Source of the DNA: an uncultured Mycobacterium sp.
Lineage (GTDB): Bacteria; Actinomycetota; Actinomycetes; Mycobacteriales; Mycobacteriaceae
Assembly: GCA_900078375.1 (NCBI GenBank)
Contig: FLQS01000060.1
Location: 1 to 32,838 of the forward strand
Direction: 5' to 3'
DNA: 32,838 nt
In this document: positions 1-7,835 of the stretch, piece by piece
Layout: each line of letters begins with the position of its first letter
How positions within the stretch are numbered: position 1 is the stretch's first letter
Made by a program: the position numbers and the translations under genes
Notes under the pieces: generated by a model
Database searches by the model: none
Told to the model about the DNA's origin: nothing
What the model saw: the letters and a program-made list of their open reading frames with translations, nothing else

Positions 1-6
1 GACCGC

Positions 7-66
7 GTTGACTCATCTGAAATGCGCGCGAATGGGTGGTTCGTTGACTCATCTGAAATGCGCGCG
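7..66. repeat. Left IS end, two identical 24-bp copies
   Basis: Copies at 7-30 and 43-66 are identical over 24 bp (25 including the preceding C) and 36 bp apart. They match the inverted copies at the other end of the element, which marks them as transposase binding sites rather than a CRISPR-like array. Confidence 0.8.
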
Positions 67-115
67 TGGACGGCGCGTCTGCCGGCTTGGTCAGCAATGA
101 CTTCGGTAGGCCCAG

Positions 116-1321
116 GTGATGGGGTTGACATTGGGCGAACGCAGAGCAGTGACGCAGGCAGCGGCGATCCGCTACCAGCAGGCCAGTAAGCGCGGGAAGA
201 GTCGGATTCTCGACGAGTTGTGCGCCAATACCGGCTGGCACCGAAACCATGCCCGCAAGGCGCTCACAGCCGCGCTGCAGCCCAGGATCGTCACCGTGCG
301 CGGTCCCCGGCCAGTCAAGTACGGGCCCGAGGTCATCGCCGCATTGACGGTCTGCTGGACGGTGCTGGGAATGCCCGCCGGTAAACGGCTCGCCCCCATG
401 CTCGCAGAGCTGGTGGCCGTGCTGCGTCACTTCCGGGAGCTGGTCATCAGTGATGAGACAGCGGCGTTGCTGGTCTCGATGTCGGCGGCCACCATCGATC
501 GCCGCCTGGCCGATGAGCGAGCCAAATACACGATCAGAGGACGTGTGGGCACCAAGCCGGGATCGCTGCTCAAAAGCCAGATCCCGGTACGCACCTGGGC
601 CGAATGGGATGACGCTGTGCCCGGCTTCGTCGAGATCGACACGGTCTTCCACGACGGCGGCAATCGCGGTGGGGGCCATGCCTTCACACTGACGGTCACC
701 GATATCGCCACCGGCTGGACCGAGAGCCGCTCAATGCCCGACCGGATGGCCAAACACGTACTGGCCGCCCTCAATCACATCGCCGCCGCGATGCCGTTCC
801 CGATCCGCGGCGTCGACTCCGACAATGGATCGGAATTCATCAACGACGACCTCTTGCGATGGTGTCAAGACCGCCGCATCACCTTCACCCGGTCCCGGCC
901 GGGCAACAAGAACGACGGCTGCCACGTCGAGCAGAAGAACTGGACGGTGGTACGCACAGTGGTCGGCTACTACCGCTACGACACCGCTGCAGAACTGTTG
1001 CTACTCAACGAAATCTGGCACCTGCAGTCGATGCTGACCAACTACTTCCACCCCCAGCAGAAACTAATCTCCAAAGTCCGCACAGGAGCCAAAGTGTCCA
1101 AGAAACACGACAAAGCCACGACCCCCTTTCACCGCGCGATCAATCACCCGAGCATGACTGTGGAACGCACCGTCGCACTCAAACGGACCCACTCACTGAT
1201 CAATCCAGCCGCCACCGGCCGCCAGATTCAGGCCTTAACCGCCCAGCTCTTCACCCTAACCACCAGCAAAGCCCCAACCGGCACCCCCCGCTCCAGTCAC
1301 CAAGCGCGCACGCTCACATGA
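116..1321 (+). CDS. DDE (rve-type) transposase
   Basis: A 401-aa integrase-fold transposase that would cut and join the IS ends. The N-terminal third is basic and helical, with a likely HTH region (residues about 10-50, including a GWHRNHARKAL stretch). The catalytic core spans roughly 165-300: D175 in EIDTV, D236 in the DNGSEF motif and E272 in HVEQKN, giving the classical D,D(35)E spacing. Translation can start at GTG 116 or at ATG 119, which are adjacent codons. The frame is intact and all three acidic residues are present, so the enzyme may be active. The stop codon lies inside the inner right terminal repeat. Family placement is uncertain; rve cores of this kind occur in IS481-, IS21- and unclassified mycobacterial elements. 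Confidence 0.88.
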   Translation: MMGLTLGERRAVTQAAAIRYQQASKRGKSRILDELCANTGWHRNHARKALTAALQPRIVTVRGPRPVKYGPEVIAALTVCWTVLGMPAGKRLAPMLAELVAVLRHFRELVISDETAALLVSMSAATIDRRLADERAKYTIRGRVGTKPGSLLKSQIPVRTWAEWDDAVPGFVEIDTVFHDGGNRGGGHAFTLTVTDIATGWTESRSMPDRMAKHVLAALNHIAAAMPFPIRGVDSDNGSEFINDDLLRWCQDRRITFTRSRPGNKNDGCHVEQKNWTVVRTVVGYYRYDTAAELLLLNEIWHLQSMLTNYFHPQQKLISKVRTGAKVSKKHDKATTPFHRAINHPSMTVERTVALKRTHSLINPAATGRQIQALTAQLFTLTTSKAPTGTPRSSHQARTLT

Positions 1322-1363
1322 GGCAACGAATCCCCCTACGCGCGCATCTTGACGTGAGGCAAC
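1305..1363. repeat. Right IS end, two imperfect inverted copies
   Basis: On the minus strand 1363-1339 and 1327-1305 both begin GTTGCCTCA and end in GCGCG, matching the left-end repeats with several differences. The inner copy contains the transposase stop codon. The 36-bp offset mirrors the left end. Confidence 0.75.
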
Positions 1364-1588
1364 ACGAGGACAAGTTTCGATCCCGAATTGCGCTACCGCA
1401 GTGCGCTCGTCTTCACGTATGCGCACCTGCTGCCCAACTTCTGTCCGGACTATCGGGACAGCTACGTCAGCGGTCCGCGCATCAATGTCAGGTGGTTCTC
1501 CCGGGTGACCGCCCTCGCCGAGATTGGCACCGGACTGTTGTTCGCCTATGCGGTTTTTCGCGCGATAAGCGCCCGACGGGCGTCCTAG
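1364..1588 (+). pseudogene. 3' remnant of an unrecognised gene cut by the IS
   Basis: Directly after the right IS end an open frame reads without its own clear start through FDPELRYRSALVF, then RWFSRVTALAEIG and a hydrophobic stretch (GTGLLFAYAVF), and stops at 1586-1588. The amino-acid composition is protein-like, with one membrane-like segment at the C-terminus. I do not recognise the family. The simplest reading is that the IS inserted into, or recombined at, the 5' part of this gene and the rest was lost. A TTG at 1388 could serve as a start, but nothing resembling a ribosome-binding site precedes it. Confidence 0.45.
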
Positions 1589-1860
1589 TACTTGATGTCG
1601 CCTTGTAGGCGCCCTTGACGTCGCTGCCCGTGGAAGACTTCTTCACCAGAGCGTCAAAAGCTCTCGCCGCCAGAACATACGTCGGCCCGCTGTGGTTGCC
1701 GGCACCGAGGAGAATTCCCTCCGGAATCCCAGGGTTCTTGGTATCCGTCCAGGCGATGGTGGCAGATCCGGTGAACCTGAAGGCTGCTCCGTTGATCGTC
1801 ACGGCCGATTGGGCCAAGGACTCACCGGCGCCCGGCGGTCTGGGCGCTATCCGCACAGTT
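1585..1860 (-). pseudogene. Fragment of an unrecognised protein, apparently frameshifted at its end
   Basis: The minus strand encodes a plausible protein segment (VTINGAAFRFTGSATIAW, then NPGIPEGILLGAGNHSGP and DVKGAYK). After DVKGAY-K the frame drifts into unlikely residues (ATSSTRTP). Shifting by one base at about 1600 gives GDIKY followed by a TAG stop at 1587-1585, which looks like the natural C-terminus, so a one-base deletion is likely. The upstream end runs into unrelated sequence near 1860, where a plus-strand SRPBCC remnant begins. I do not recognise the family. Confidence 0.4.
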
Positions 1861-2078
1861 ACACCTATTTGATCGTCAAGTCGGTGCCGGCCTTCGAGCA
1901 TGAGGGCGGCACGCTGACGTTCACCCCGGATGGCGACGGCACCCACGTCGACTGGGTAAGCAGCTACACCCATCCGGCGAAGGGCGGCGGCAAGGCGGTG
2001 GAGGCGCTCACCTCACGGCTGCTGCCGTGGAACTTCCGCGCGATCCTCGACGGCTGTGCGAAGGTGCTGGAACGCTAG
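1848..2078 (+). pseudogene. 3' fragment of an SRPBCC (polyketide cyclase/dehydrase-like) protein
   Basis: From about 1848 the plus strand reads PHSYTYLIVKSVP, then a glycine/aspartate-rich turn and VDWVSSYTHP, ending LPWNFRAILDGCAKVLER. This is the C-terminal half of a START/SRPBCC-fold protein (strand-strand-long C-terminal helix), a family that binds hydrophobic ligands. The frame remains open upstream, but the residues there are arginine/glycine-rich noise, so the N-terminal half is missing. Its TAG stop (2076-2078) overlaps the TAG stop of the converging diacylglycerol kinase gene inside a shared CTAG. Confidence 0.55.
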
Positions 2079-2977
2079 ACCTTCTCCGGGACAATGATTT
2101 TCAGCGCACCCGGAACCGCGGAGATCTCGGCGGGAAGCGGGCACACATAGTCGCCGTCGGCGTAGGCATTGATGCCGGGGGAGTCGACGGTGATGGTGCG
2201 GGCCCGGTCCGTGGTCACCTGGGGCAGGTTCACGTGGGTGCCCTTGAACACCGTCGGGAACAACCGGATCAGCTTCACGCGCGACGAGGAGTGCACCATC
2301 GTGATGTCGAGCATTCCGTCGCAGTGGTTGGCCCCCGGCGTGATCAACATGCCGCCGCCGTAGCTGCGGGTATTGCCGAATGCCGCCAGTGTGAGGTCGG
2401 CGACGATCTCCCGCTCGCCGTCGAGCACCAGCCGAAATGGCAACGGCCGCAACTGGGAGATCTCCGCCACCAGCGCGACGTTGTAGCGCATCCGGCCGTG
2501 CGGCCAGCTCATCCGGTTGACACGATCGCTGACCAGCGAGTCGAACCCGGTTGCCGCCACCGTCCCGAACCAGGTGCTGGACCCGTCGGCGCCCTTGATG
2601 TGCCCGAGGTCGACGGTTTCGGTGTGCCCGGCGGCGATGACGTCGACGGCCGCTACCGGATCGGCCATCGGCAGCCGATACTCGCGGGCATGGTCGTTGC
2701 CGGTGCCGGCCGGTACGATCCCCAGCGGAATGTCGGTGCGCGCCAACGCCTGAAGCGCCAGGCGGATCACTCCATCACCGCCCACCACGACCAGCGCGTC
2801 GGTCTCCCGGGTCAGCGCGTCGTCGACCAGCTCGCGGGCGTGAGCGGCGTCGCGGCCGACGATTCCGGTCACGTTGATCCCGAGTTCCTGGAAGCGGGCC
2901 ACCGCAAGCTCCCCGGCATGCGGGGCGTTGCCGTGACCCGACTTCGGGTTCGTCAGGACCGTGACGTGGGAAATCAT
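2075..2977 (-). CDS. dagK: Diacylglycerol kinase (Rv2252-like lipid kinase)
   Basis: A 300-aa DAGK-catalytic-domain protein, predicted to phosphorylate diacylglycerol (or a related lipid) with ATP to phosphatidic acid at the inner membrane face. The N-terminus has the family NPKSGHG nucleotide-binding turn (about residues 10-16). The GGDG motif (GGDGVIRLALQ) and the PAGTGNDHARE motif follow. The C-terminal half has the FGNTRSYGGGM and INAYADGD segments typical of the beta-sandwich. The GGDG is followed by Val rather than the usual Thr, as I recall for the mycobacterial homologue. Start chosen at ATG 2977, which overlaps the upstream oxidase stop as ATGA, so the two are translationally coupled. 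The open frame continues upstream inside the oxidase gene, but that part is shadow sequence. Confidence 0.88.
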   Translation of the reverse strand: MISHVTVLTNPKSGHGNAPHAGELAVARFQELGINVTGIVGRDAAHARELVDDALTRETDALVVVGGDGVIRLALQALARTDIPLGIVPAGTGNDHAREYRLPMADPVAAVDVIAAGHTETVDLGHIKGADGSSTWFGTVAATGFDSLVSDRVNRMSWPHGRMRYNVALVAEISQLRPLPFRLVLDGEREIVADLTLAAFGNTRSYGGGMLITPGANHCDGMLDITMVHSSSRVKLIRLFPTVFKGTHVNLPQVTTDRARTITVDSPGINAYADGDYVCPLPAEISAVPGALKIIVPEKV

Positions 2978-4584
2978 GGAATCAGCTTGCCGGGGTTCAG
3001 GATCCCCGCCGGGTCGACGGCCTGCTTGACGGCCTGTAGTACCTTCACGCCGAGCTCGCCGATCTCCGTGCCCATCCACGGTCGGTGATCGGCCCCGACG
3101 GCGTGGTGGTGGGTGATGGTGCCGCCGGTGCGTGAAATCGCATTGGAGGCAGCAACTTTGGCGGCGAGCCATTGAGCCGCGACGTCGCCCCGCTGCCCGG
3201 CCACAACGGTGAAGTACAGCGACGCCCCGGTGGGATACACATGCGAAATGTGGCACATCACCAACGCGGGCGTGCCGCTTTCGGCGAGCGACGTCGTCAG
3301 CGCCTCGGTGACCGCGGCTTTCAGCGTGGACAGGTTGGCCCACGTCGTCGCCGTCTCCAGCGTCTCGCACAACGCGCCGGCCGCCAGCAGGGAATCGCGC
3401 AGATACGGTGCATCGAAACGGCCGTGCTCCCAGGCCCGTGCCGGGGCCTCACCCAGCGAGGTGCCGCCCTGAGCTTCCATCACCGCGCGAGTCTCCGCGT
3501 GCCTGCTCTCGGTATGTGCGGCACTTCCCTCGAACAAGGTGAGCGCCAGGCACCCGCCGGTGATGCTCTGCTCACCGATGTTGCCGGTGGTCGCCAGGTT
3601 CACGCCGGTCTCGGCCTCGTCGGACAACCGCAGCACGGTGGGGCCGGTGCCGATCTGGGTGACGGTTCGCAGCGCGGCCGCGCCGGTGGCGAAGTCCGGG
3701 AACGACCACGCCTCGTAGCGCACCGTCTCCGGGACCGGATGCACCCGCAGGCGAACCCGGGTGATGACGCCGAAGACGCCCTCGGATCCCGAGAACAGCT
3801 CGCGTAGGTCGGGGCCGGCCGCAGTCTCCGGGGCGCGACCGAGGTCGAGGATGCCGACCGGGGTGACCACCGTCAGCCCGCGGATCATGTCGTTGAACCT
3901 GCCGTACCCGGCGGAGTCCTGCCCCGACGAGCGGGTGGCTGCGTACCCGCCGATGGTGGCGAACCGGAAGCTCTGCGGGAAGTGCCCCAGCGAGAAGCCG
4001 TGTTCACCGAGCAGTCGTTCGGCGTCGGGCCCTGTGACGCCCGCGCCCAGTTCGGCCTGCATCGATGTCTCGTCGAGCGAGTGCAGCGCGTCGAGACGGC
4101 GCAGGTCCAGTGAGATGACGGCGGCGAAATCGCCGCGGATCGGGTCCAGCCCGCCGACCACACTGGTGCCGCCACCGAAGGGCACCACGGCGATACCGTG
4201 CTGCGAGCAGTAGCGCAGCACGGTCGCGATCTCGTCCTCGCTGCCGGGAAGCAATACCGCGTCGGGTGCATCTTGGTGGGTTTCCTTGCGGCGCAACAGA
4301 TCCAGAGTGGATTTGCCGCCGGCATACAGCAGCCGGCCCTGGTCGTCGGTCCGGATGTAGTCGGCGCCCACGAATTCCGCGAGCGCATCGCGGTGCACGT
4401 CGGCCAATCCGGACGGGCGCACCTGCACCTCGGTGATCGACGGCGCGGGGATCTCACTCACGGTCACGCCAAGGGCCTGCTCGAGCAGCGCCCGAATGCC
4501 GTCGGAGAGAGGCTTGGCTGCCGCGGGATCACCCCAGGCGTTCCAGGCCATCGGGGGAACAAGGGTGCGGGCATCGTTGCTCAT
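2974..4584 (-). CDS. FAD-binding oxidase, alkyl-DHAP-synthase-like
   Basis: A 536-aa FAD-linked oxidase of the vanillyl-alcohol-oxidase/GlcD superfamily, like Rv2251. The FAD-binding PP-loop is visible as PFGGGTSVVGG (about residues 136-146), with ATIGGYAATRSSGQ and GSEGVFGVITRVRLRV further on. The C-terminal domain has the THHHAVG triple-His segment, which in alkyldihydroxyacetonephosphate synthase (AGPS) is part of the active site, and ends DPAGILNPGKLIP. AGPS exchanges the acyl chain of acyl-DHAP for a fatty alcohol to start ether lipids; whether this protein does so in mycobacteria is unproven. It is coupled to the diacylglycerol kinase by ATGA overlap and starts 17 bp from the divergent TetR gene. 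Alternatives are a D-lactate or other 2-hydroxyacid dehydrogenase. Confidence 0.85.
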   Translation of the reverse strand: MSNDARTLVPPMAWNAWGDPAAAKPLSDGIRALLEQALGVTVSEIPAPSITEVQVRPSGLADVHRDALAEFVGADYIRTDDQGRLLYAGGKSTLDLLRRKETHQDAPDAVLLPGSEDEIATVLRYCSQHGIAVVPFGGGTSVVGGLDPIRGDFAAVISLDLRRLDALHSLDETSMQAELGAGVTGPDAERLLGEHGFSLGHFPQSFRFATIGGYAATRSSGQDSAGYGRFNDMIRGLTVVTPVGILDLGRAPETAAGPDLRELFSGSEGVFGVITRVRLRVHPVPETVRYEAWSFPDFATGAAALRTVTQIGTGPTVLRLSDEAETGVNLATTGNIGEQSITGGCLALTLFEGSAAHTESRHAETRAVMEAQGGTSLGEAPARAWEHGRFDAPYLRDSLLAAGALCETLETATTWANLSTLKAAVTEALTTSLAESGTPALVMCHISHVYPTGASLYFTVVAGQRGDVAAQWLAAKVAASNAISRTGGTITHHHAVGADHRPWMGTEIGELGVKVLQAVKQAVDPAGILNPGKLIP

Positions 4585-4601
4585 GCGTTACAGTATTACA
4601 G
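4585..4601. promoter_or_regulatory. 17-bp divergent start region with TTACAG repeats
   Basis: Only 17 bp separate the ATG of the oxidase (minus) from the ATG of the TetR gene (plus). The gap contains TTACAG-TA-TTACAG as a direct repeat. On the plus strand TACAGT (4589-4594) sits 7 nt before the TetR ATG, and on the minus strand TAATAC precedes the oxidase ATG by 8 nt. Both spacings fit leaderless mRNAs, which are common in mycobacteria. A TTACAG...CTGT near-dyad runs across the TetR start codon and could be the TetR operator. Confidence 0.5.
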
Positions 4602-5183
4602 ATGCTGTCAATCGGTAACGACGAATCGGTGGATATCGGCGACCGGATCATGGCCGCCGCGGCCAGCTGTGTCCGCGACTTCGGGGTCGAGCGCGTCACT
4701 CTGGCCGAGATCGCCCGCCGGGCGGGCGTGAGCCGTCCGACGGTGTATCGCCGCTGGCCAGACACCAACACGATCGTGGCCTCGCTGCTGACCGACCGGA
4801 TTACCGGCGCCTGGCGCGCGGTGCCGGCGACCAGCCCCGGCCGCGTCGGCCTGGTTGAGCGGATCGTCGAGGTGGCCCGCCGCCTGCGCGACGACGCACT
4901 CATCACCTCGGTGCTGAGGTCGGCTCCCGACCTGGCGATGGTCTATATCGCCGGGCGCCTCGGCACCAGCCAGCAGATCCTGATCGACCTGCTTGTCGAC
5001 TCGCTGCGCGCCGCCCAGGCCGACGGCAGTGTCCGGGCCGGCGACGTTCGCCAGATGTCGGCGATGGTGCTGCTCATCGGGCAGTCCACGATCCAGTCCG
5101 CCCAGATCGTCGAACCCATCCTTGACGGCGACGCCCTGAGCGTCGAGCTGTCCTGTGCCCTGAACGGATACCTTGCCCCATGA
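4602..5183 (+). CDS. TetR-family transcriptional regulator (Rv2250c-like)
   Basis: A 193-aa one-domain-plus-ligand-domain repressor. The N-terminal HTH (about residues 16-62) reads VTLAEIARRAGVSRPTVYRRW, a textbook TetR recognition helix. The C-terminal all-helical part would bind an unknown ligand and dimerise. ATG 4602 is the only start leaving room for the divergent gene and probably gives a leaderless transcript. The stop overlaps the glpD start as ATGA, so regulator and dehydrogenase form a coupled operon. The position suggests control of its own operon and of the divergent oxidase-kinase pair, perhaps in response to a glycerolipid intermediate; that last step is inference. Confidence 0.88.
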   Translation: MLSIGNDESVDIGDRIMAAAASCVRDFGVERVTLAEIARRAGVSRPTVYRRWPDTNTIVASLLTDRITGAWRAVPATSPGRVGLVERIVEVARRLRDDALITSVLRSAPDLAMVYIAGRLGTSQQILIDLLVDSLRAAQADGSVRAGDVRQMSAMVLLIGQSTIQSAQIVEPILDGDALSVELSCALNGYLAP

Positions 5184-6751
5184 GTGACCTCACCGCCCTC
5201 AGCGCCGCCCGGCGAACCAGCGAGCTGACCGAGCTCGGTGACGACGGCCGCGTCGACGTCGTCGTCATCGGCGGCGGCATCACCGGCGCCGGCATCGCAC
5301 TCGACGCCGCCAGCCGCGGTCTGTCAGTGCTGCTGGTCGAAAAGCACGACCTGGCTTTCGGCACCAGCCGGTGGAGCTCCAAGCTGGTCCACGGCGGCCT
5401 GCGCTATCTGGCGACCGGCAACGTCGGTATCGCGCGGCGCAGCGCGGTCGAACGCGGCATCCTGATGACCCGCAACGCCCCGCATCTGGTGAGCGCCATG
5501 CCGCAGCTGGTTCCGCTGCTGCCGTCGATGGGTCGCACCCAACGAGCTTTGATACGAACGGGTTTCGTGGCCGGTGATGCGTTGCGGATCCTGGCGGGCA
5601 CCAAGTCGTCGACCCTGCCGCGGTCCCGGCGTATCGGTGTATCGCAGGCCACGGCGATGGTGCCGACCGTGCGCCGTGACGGCCTCGACGGTGGCCTGCT
5701 GGCCTATGACGGTCAGTTGATCGACGACGCCAGGCTGGTTGTCGCGGTGACCCGAACCGCCGCTCAGCACGGTGCACGGATCCTGACCCGGGTGTCGGCG
5801 GTGACCGCCACCGGCACCTCGGTGCGGCTGCGCGACGAGCTGACCGGCGAGTCGCTTGAGGTGACGGCCCGCGCGGTGATCAACGCGACGGGCGTGTGGG
5901 CCGGCGAGGTGGATTCCGCGATCAAGCTGCGTCCAAGCCGGGGTACACACCTGGTGTTCGACGCCGCGTCGTTCGGCAATCCGACTGCCGCGCTGACCAT
6001 TCCGATCCCCGGTGAGATCAACCGGTTCGTGTTCGCGATGCCCGAACAGCTCGGCCGCGTCTACCTCGGGCTGACCGACGAGGACGCCCCCGGCCCGATT
6101 CCCGATGTGCCCGAACCGACTCCCGCCGAGACCACCTTCCTGCTCGACACCGTCAACACCGCGCTGGGAACCGCGCTGACCAACGCGGATGTCAAGGGCG
6201 CCTACGCCGGGTTGCGACCGCTGATCGAGACGGGGGAGGGCCGGCGGGCAGGAGCGAAGCGACCCGGGGAGAAGCCGAGGACGTCGGATCTGTCCCGCGA
6301 GCACGCCGTCATCGAGTCGGATTCCGGCGTGTTCAGCATCGTCGGCGGCAAGCTCACCGAGTACCGGTACATGGCGCAGGACGCCGTCGACCGCGCGCTG
6401 ACGGCGCGGTCGATCTCCGCCCAGCCGTGCCGTACCCGGAACCTGCCGCTGGTCGGCGCGCCCGCCAATCCCGTTGCCACACTGCGCACGACGAGCCACT
6501 TGCCCAGCTCGCTGGTCGCTCGATACGGCGCCGAGTCTCCGAACGTCATCGCCTCAGCCAAGTGTGGCCGGCCCACCGACCCGGTCGCCGACGGAATCGA
6601 CGTCACCCGTGCGGAATTCGAGTTCGCCGTGACCCACGAAGGTGCGCTGAGCGTCGACGACATACTTGACCGGCGCACCCGCATCGGGCTCGTCGAGGCC
6701 GACCGGGACCGGGCGCTGGCGGTGGCCGGGGACCTGCTGGCCCGCGCCTGA
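5180..6751 (+). CDS. glpD: Glycerol-3-phosphate dehydrogenase, FAD-dependent
   Basis: A 523-aa FAD enzyme that oxidises sn-glycerol 3-phosphate to DHAP and passes electrons to the respiratory quinone pool. The N-terminal Rossmann motif is VVIGGGITGAGIALDAASRG (about residues 29-48), followed by the family segment GTSRWSSKLVHGGLRYL. A second FAD-contact segment GVFSIVGGKLTEYRYMAQDA lies near 380-400, and the C-terminal cap domain is present. It matches GlpD1 (Rv2249c) in neighbourhood and length. One oddity is a basic Gly/Arg/Lys stretch after LRPLIETGEG (about residues 351-366), before SREHAVI, where the family normally has a short loop; it looks like an in-frame insertion. It is coupled to TetR by ATGA and converges on the aldo/keto reductase with one base between stops. 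Confidence 0.92.
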   Translation: MSDLTALSAARRTSELTELGDDGRVDVVVIGGGITGAGIALDAASRGLSVLLVEKHDLAFGTSRWSSKLVHGGLRYLATGNVGIARRSAVERGILMTRNAPHLVSAMPQLVPLLPSMGRTQRALIRTGFVAGDALRILAGTKSSTLPRSRRIGVSQATAMVPTVRRDGLDGGLLAYDGQLIDDARLVVAVTRTAAQHGARILTRVSAVTATGTSVRLRDELTGESLEVTARAVINATGVWAGEVDSAIKLRPSRGTHLVFDAASFGNPTAALTIPIPGEINRFVFAMPEQLGRVYLGLTDEDAPGPIPDVPEPTPAETTFLLDTVNTALGTALTNADVKGAYAGLRPLIETGEGRRAGAKRPGEKPRTSDLSREHAVIESDSGVFSIVGGKLTEYRYMAQDAVDRALTARSISAQPCRTRNLPLVGAPANPVATLRTTSHLPSSLVARYGAESPNVIASAKCGRPTDPVADGIDVTRAEFEFAVTHEGALSVDDILDRRTRIGLVEADRDRALAVAGDLLARA

Positions 6752-6752
6752 C

Positions 6753-7835
6753 TCAATACCGGACCGCACTCTGCAGCAGCGGGGGATAGACCGTCGACGG
6801 CTCACCGTCCACGGTGGTGCCGGCGAACTGCAGCATCGAACGGGTCGTCCCGTTCACTCCGGCCGGGTAGTTCAGCGTCGGCGCCGACACCTCGTCGAGC
6901 CGGTGCAGCTGCTCGGGCGTAAGCGTGACGTCGACCGCGGCCAGGTTGTCCTCGAGGTGCGCCATCCGTCGCGCCCCCAGAATCGGCACGACCGTGCCCT
7001 GCCGCGCCCGCAACCAGGCCAGCGCCACCGCGGCCGGGGTGGTCCCGACCTCGTCGGCGACGGCGGTGACCGCGTCGATGACCACGAACTCGTTCTCGCT
7101 CGGACCGCCGACATAACTCGCGCGCACCGAATCGTCCACGGTGGCCCCGCGCCGGTATTTGCCGGACAGGAATCCGTTCTTCAACGGGCTCCACGGCACC
7201 AGGGCCATGCCCTGGTCGAGCGCCAGCGGAGCCAGCTCGCCCTCGACGGTGCGAGCCAGCAGCGAATACTCCACCTGCAGTGCGATCAGCGGTGTCCAGC
7301 CGCGCAGCACGGCCACGGTCTGGGCCTGGGCGGTCACCCAGCCGGGCGTGTTGGAGAAACCGATGTAGCGAATGGTGCCGGCGCGGACGAGGTCGTCGAG
7401 CGTGCGCAAGGTCTCCTCGATGGGTGTGTTGCGATCCCAGTTGTGCAGCCAGTACAGATCGAGATAGTCGGTGTTCAAGCGGCGCAACGTTTCTCGCAAT
7501 TGGCCGAGGATCGCGGTGCGACCTGCGCCGCCGCCGTTGGGATCGCCGGGGTGCAGGTTGGCAAAGAACTTCGAGGCCAGCACGACCCGGTCGCGCCGGC
7601 CGGGGCGGGCGGCGAACCAGTCGCCGAGGATCTTTTCCGAGTGGCCGTTGGTGTAGAAGTTGGCGGTATCGATGAAGTTGCCGCCGCGGTCCAGGTAGGC
7701 GGCGAGGATCTTTTCGGATTCCTCGACGCTGGACCCGGCGCCGCCGGCGTCTTCGCCGAATGTCATGGCGCCGAGGGCGAACGGGCTGACCCGCAGGCCG
7801 GACCGGCCGAGGGTGACGTAGTGATCAAGTGGCAT
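6753..7835 (-). CDS. Aldo/keto reductase
   Basis: A 360-aa NADPH-dependent (beta/alpha)8-barrel oxidoreductase. The family tetrad is visible: Asp and Tyr in FIDTANFYTNG, Lys in VVLASKFF and His in YLDLYWLHNWD. The coenzyme-contact segments FLSGKYRRG and PILGARRMAHLEDNL lie in the C-terminal third. ATG 7835 is chosen because AAGGAG sits 6 nt upstream; an in-frame ATG further upstream lies beyond this site and lacks support. The gene is divergent from an AraC regulator across a 117-bp region with a dyad, so it is the probable target. The substrate is unknown; detoxification of aldehydes or quinones is common in the family. Confidence 0.9.
   Translation of the reverse strand: MPLDHYVTLGRSGLRVSPFALGAMTFGEDAGGAGSSVEESEKILAAYLDRGGNFIDTANFYTNGHSEKILGDWFAARPGRRDRVVLASKFFANLHPGDPNGGGAGRTAILGQLRETLRRLNTDYLDLYWLHNWDRNTPIEETLRTLDDLVRAGTIRYIGFSNTPGWVTAQAQTVAVLRGWTPLIALQVEYSLLARTVEGELAPLALDQGMALVPWSPLKNGFLSGKYRRGATVDDSVRASYVGGPSENEFVVIDAVTAVADEVGTTPAAVALAWLRARQGTVVPILGARRMAHLEDNLAAVDVTLTPEQLHRLDEVSAPTLNYPAGVNGTTRSMLQFAGTTVDGEPSTVYPPLLQSAVRY

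Larger units (their letters stand above)
7..1363 (+). mobile_element. Insertion sequence with doubled terminal repeats
   Basis: A single transposase gene is bracketed by related ends. At the left, a 24-bp sequence starting GTTGACTCAT and ending ATGCGCGCG occurs twice, identically, at 7-30 and 43-66. At the right, the inverted form occurs twice, imperfectly, at 1339-1363 and 1305-1327 (read inward GTTGCCTCA...GCGCG). The pairs are offset by exactly 36 bp at both ends, so this looks like a deliberate two-site transposase-binding arrangement. Total length is about 1.36 kb. No target-site duplication is visible, but only six bases of left flank are present. I cannot assign the IS family with certainty; doubled terminal sites recall IS21-like elements, but there is no istB partner. 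Confidence 0.82.

Noticed and set aside
7..66. Possible CRISPR-like spaced repeats
   Set aside because: Only two copies with a 12-bp gap, and inverted relatives at the other end of a transposase gene: these are IS ends.
2027..3088. Plus-strand frame across the diacylglycerol kinase
   Set aside because: Antisense shadow with many His/Arg/Gly residues; the kinase motifs on the minus strand are clear. Similar shadows opposite the aldo/keto reductase, kasA and kasB were rejected for the same reason.
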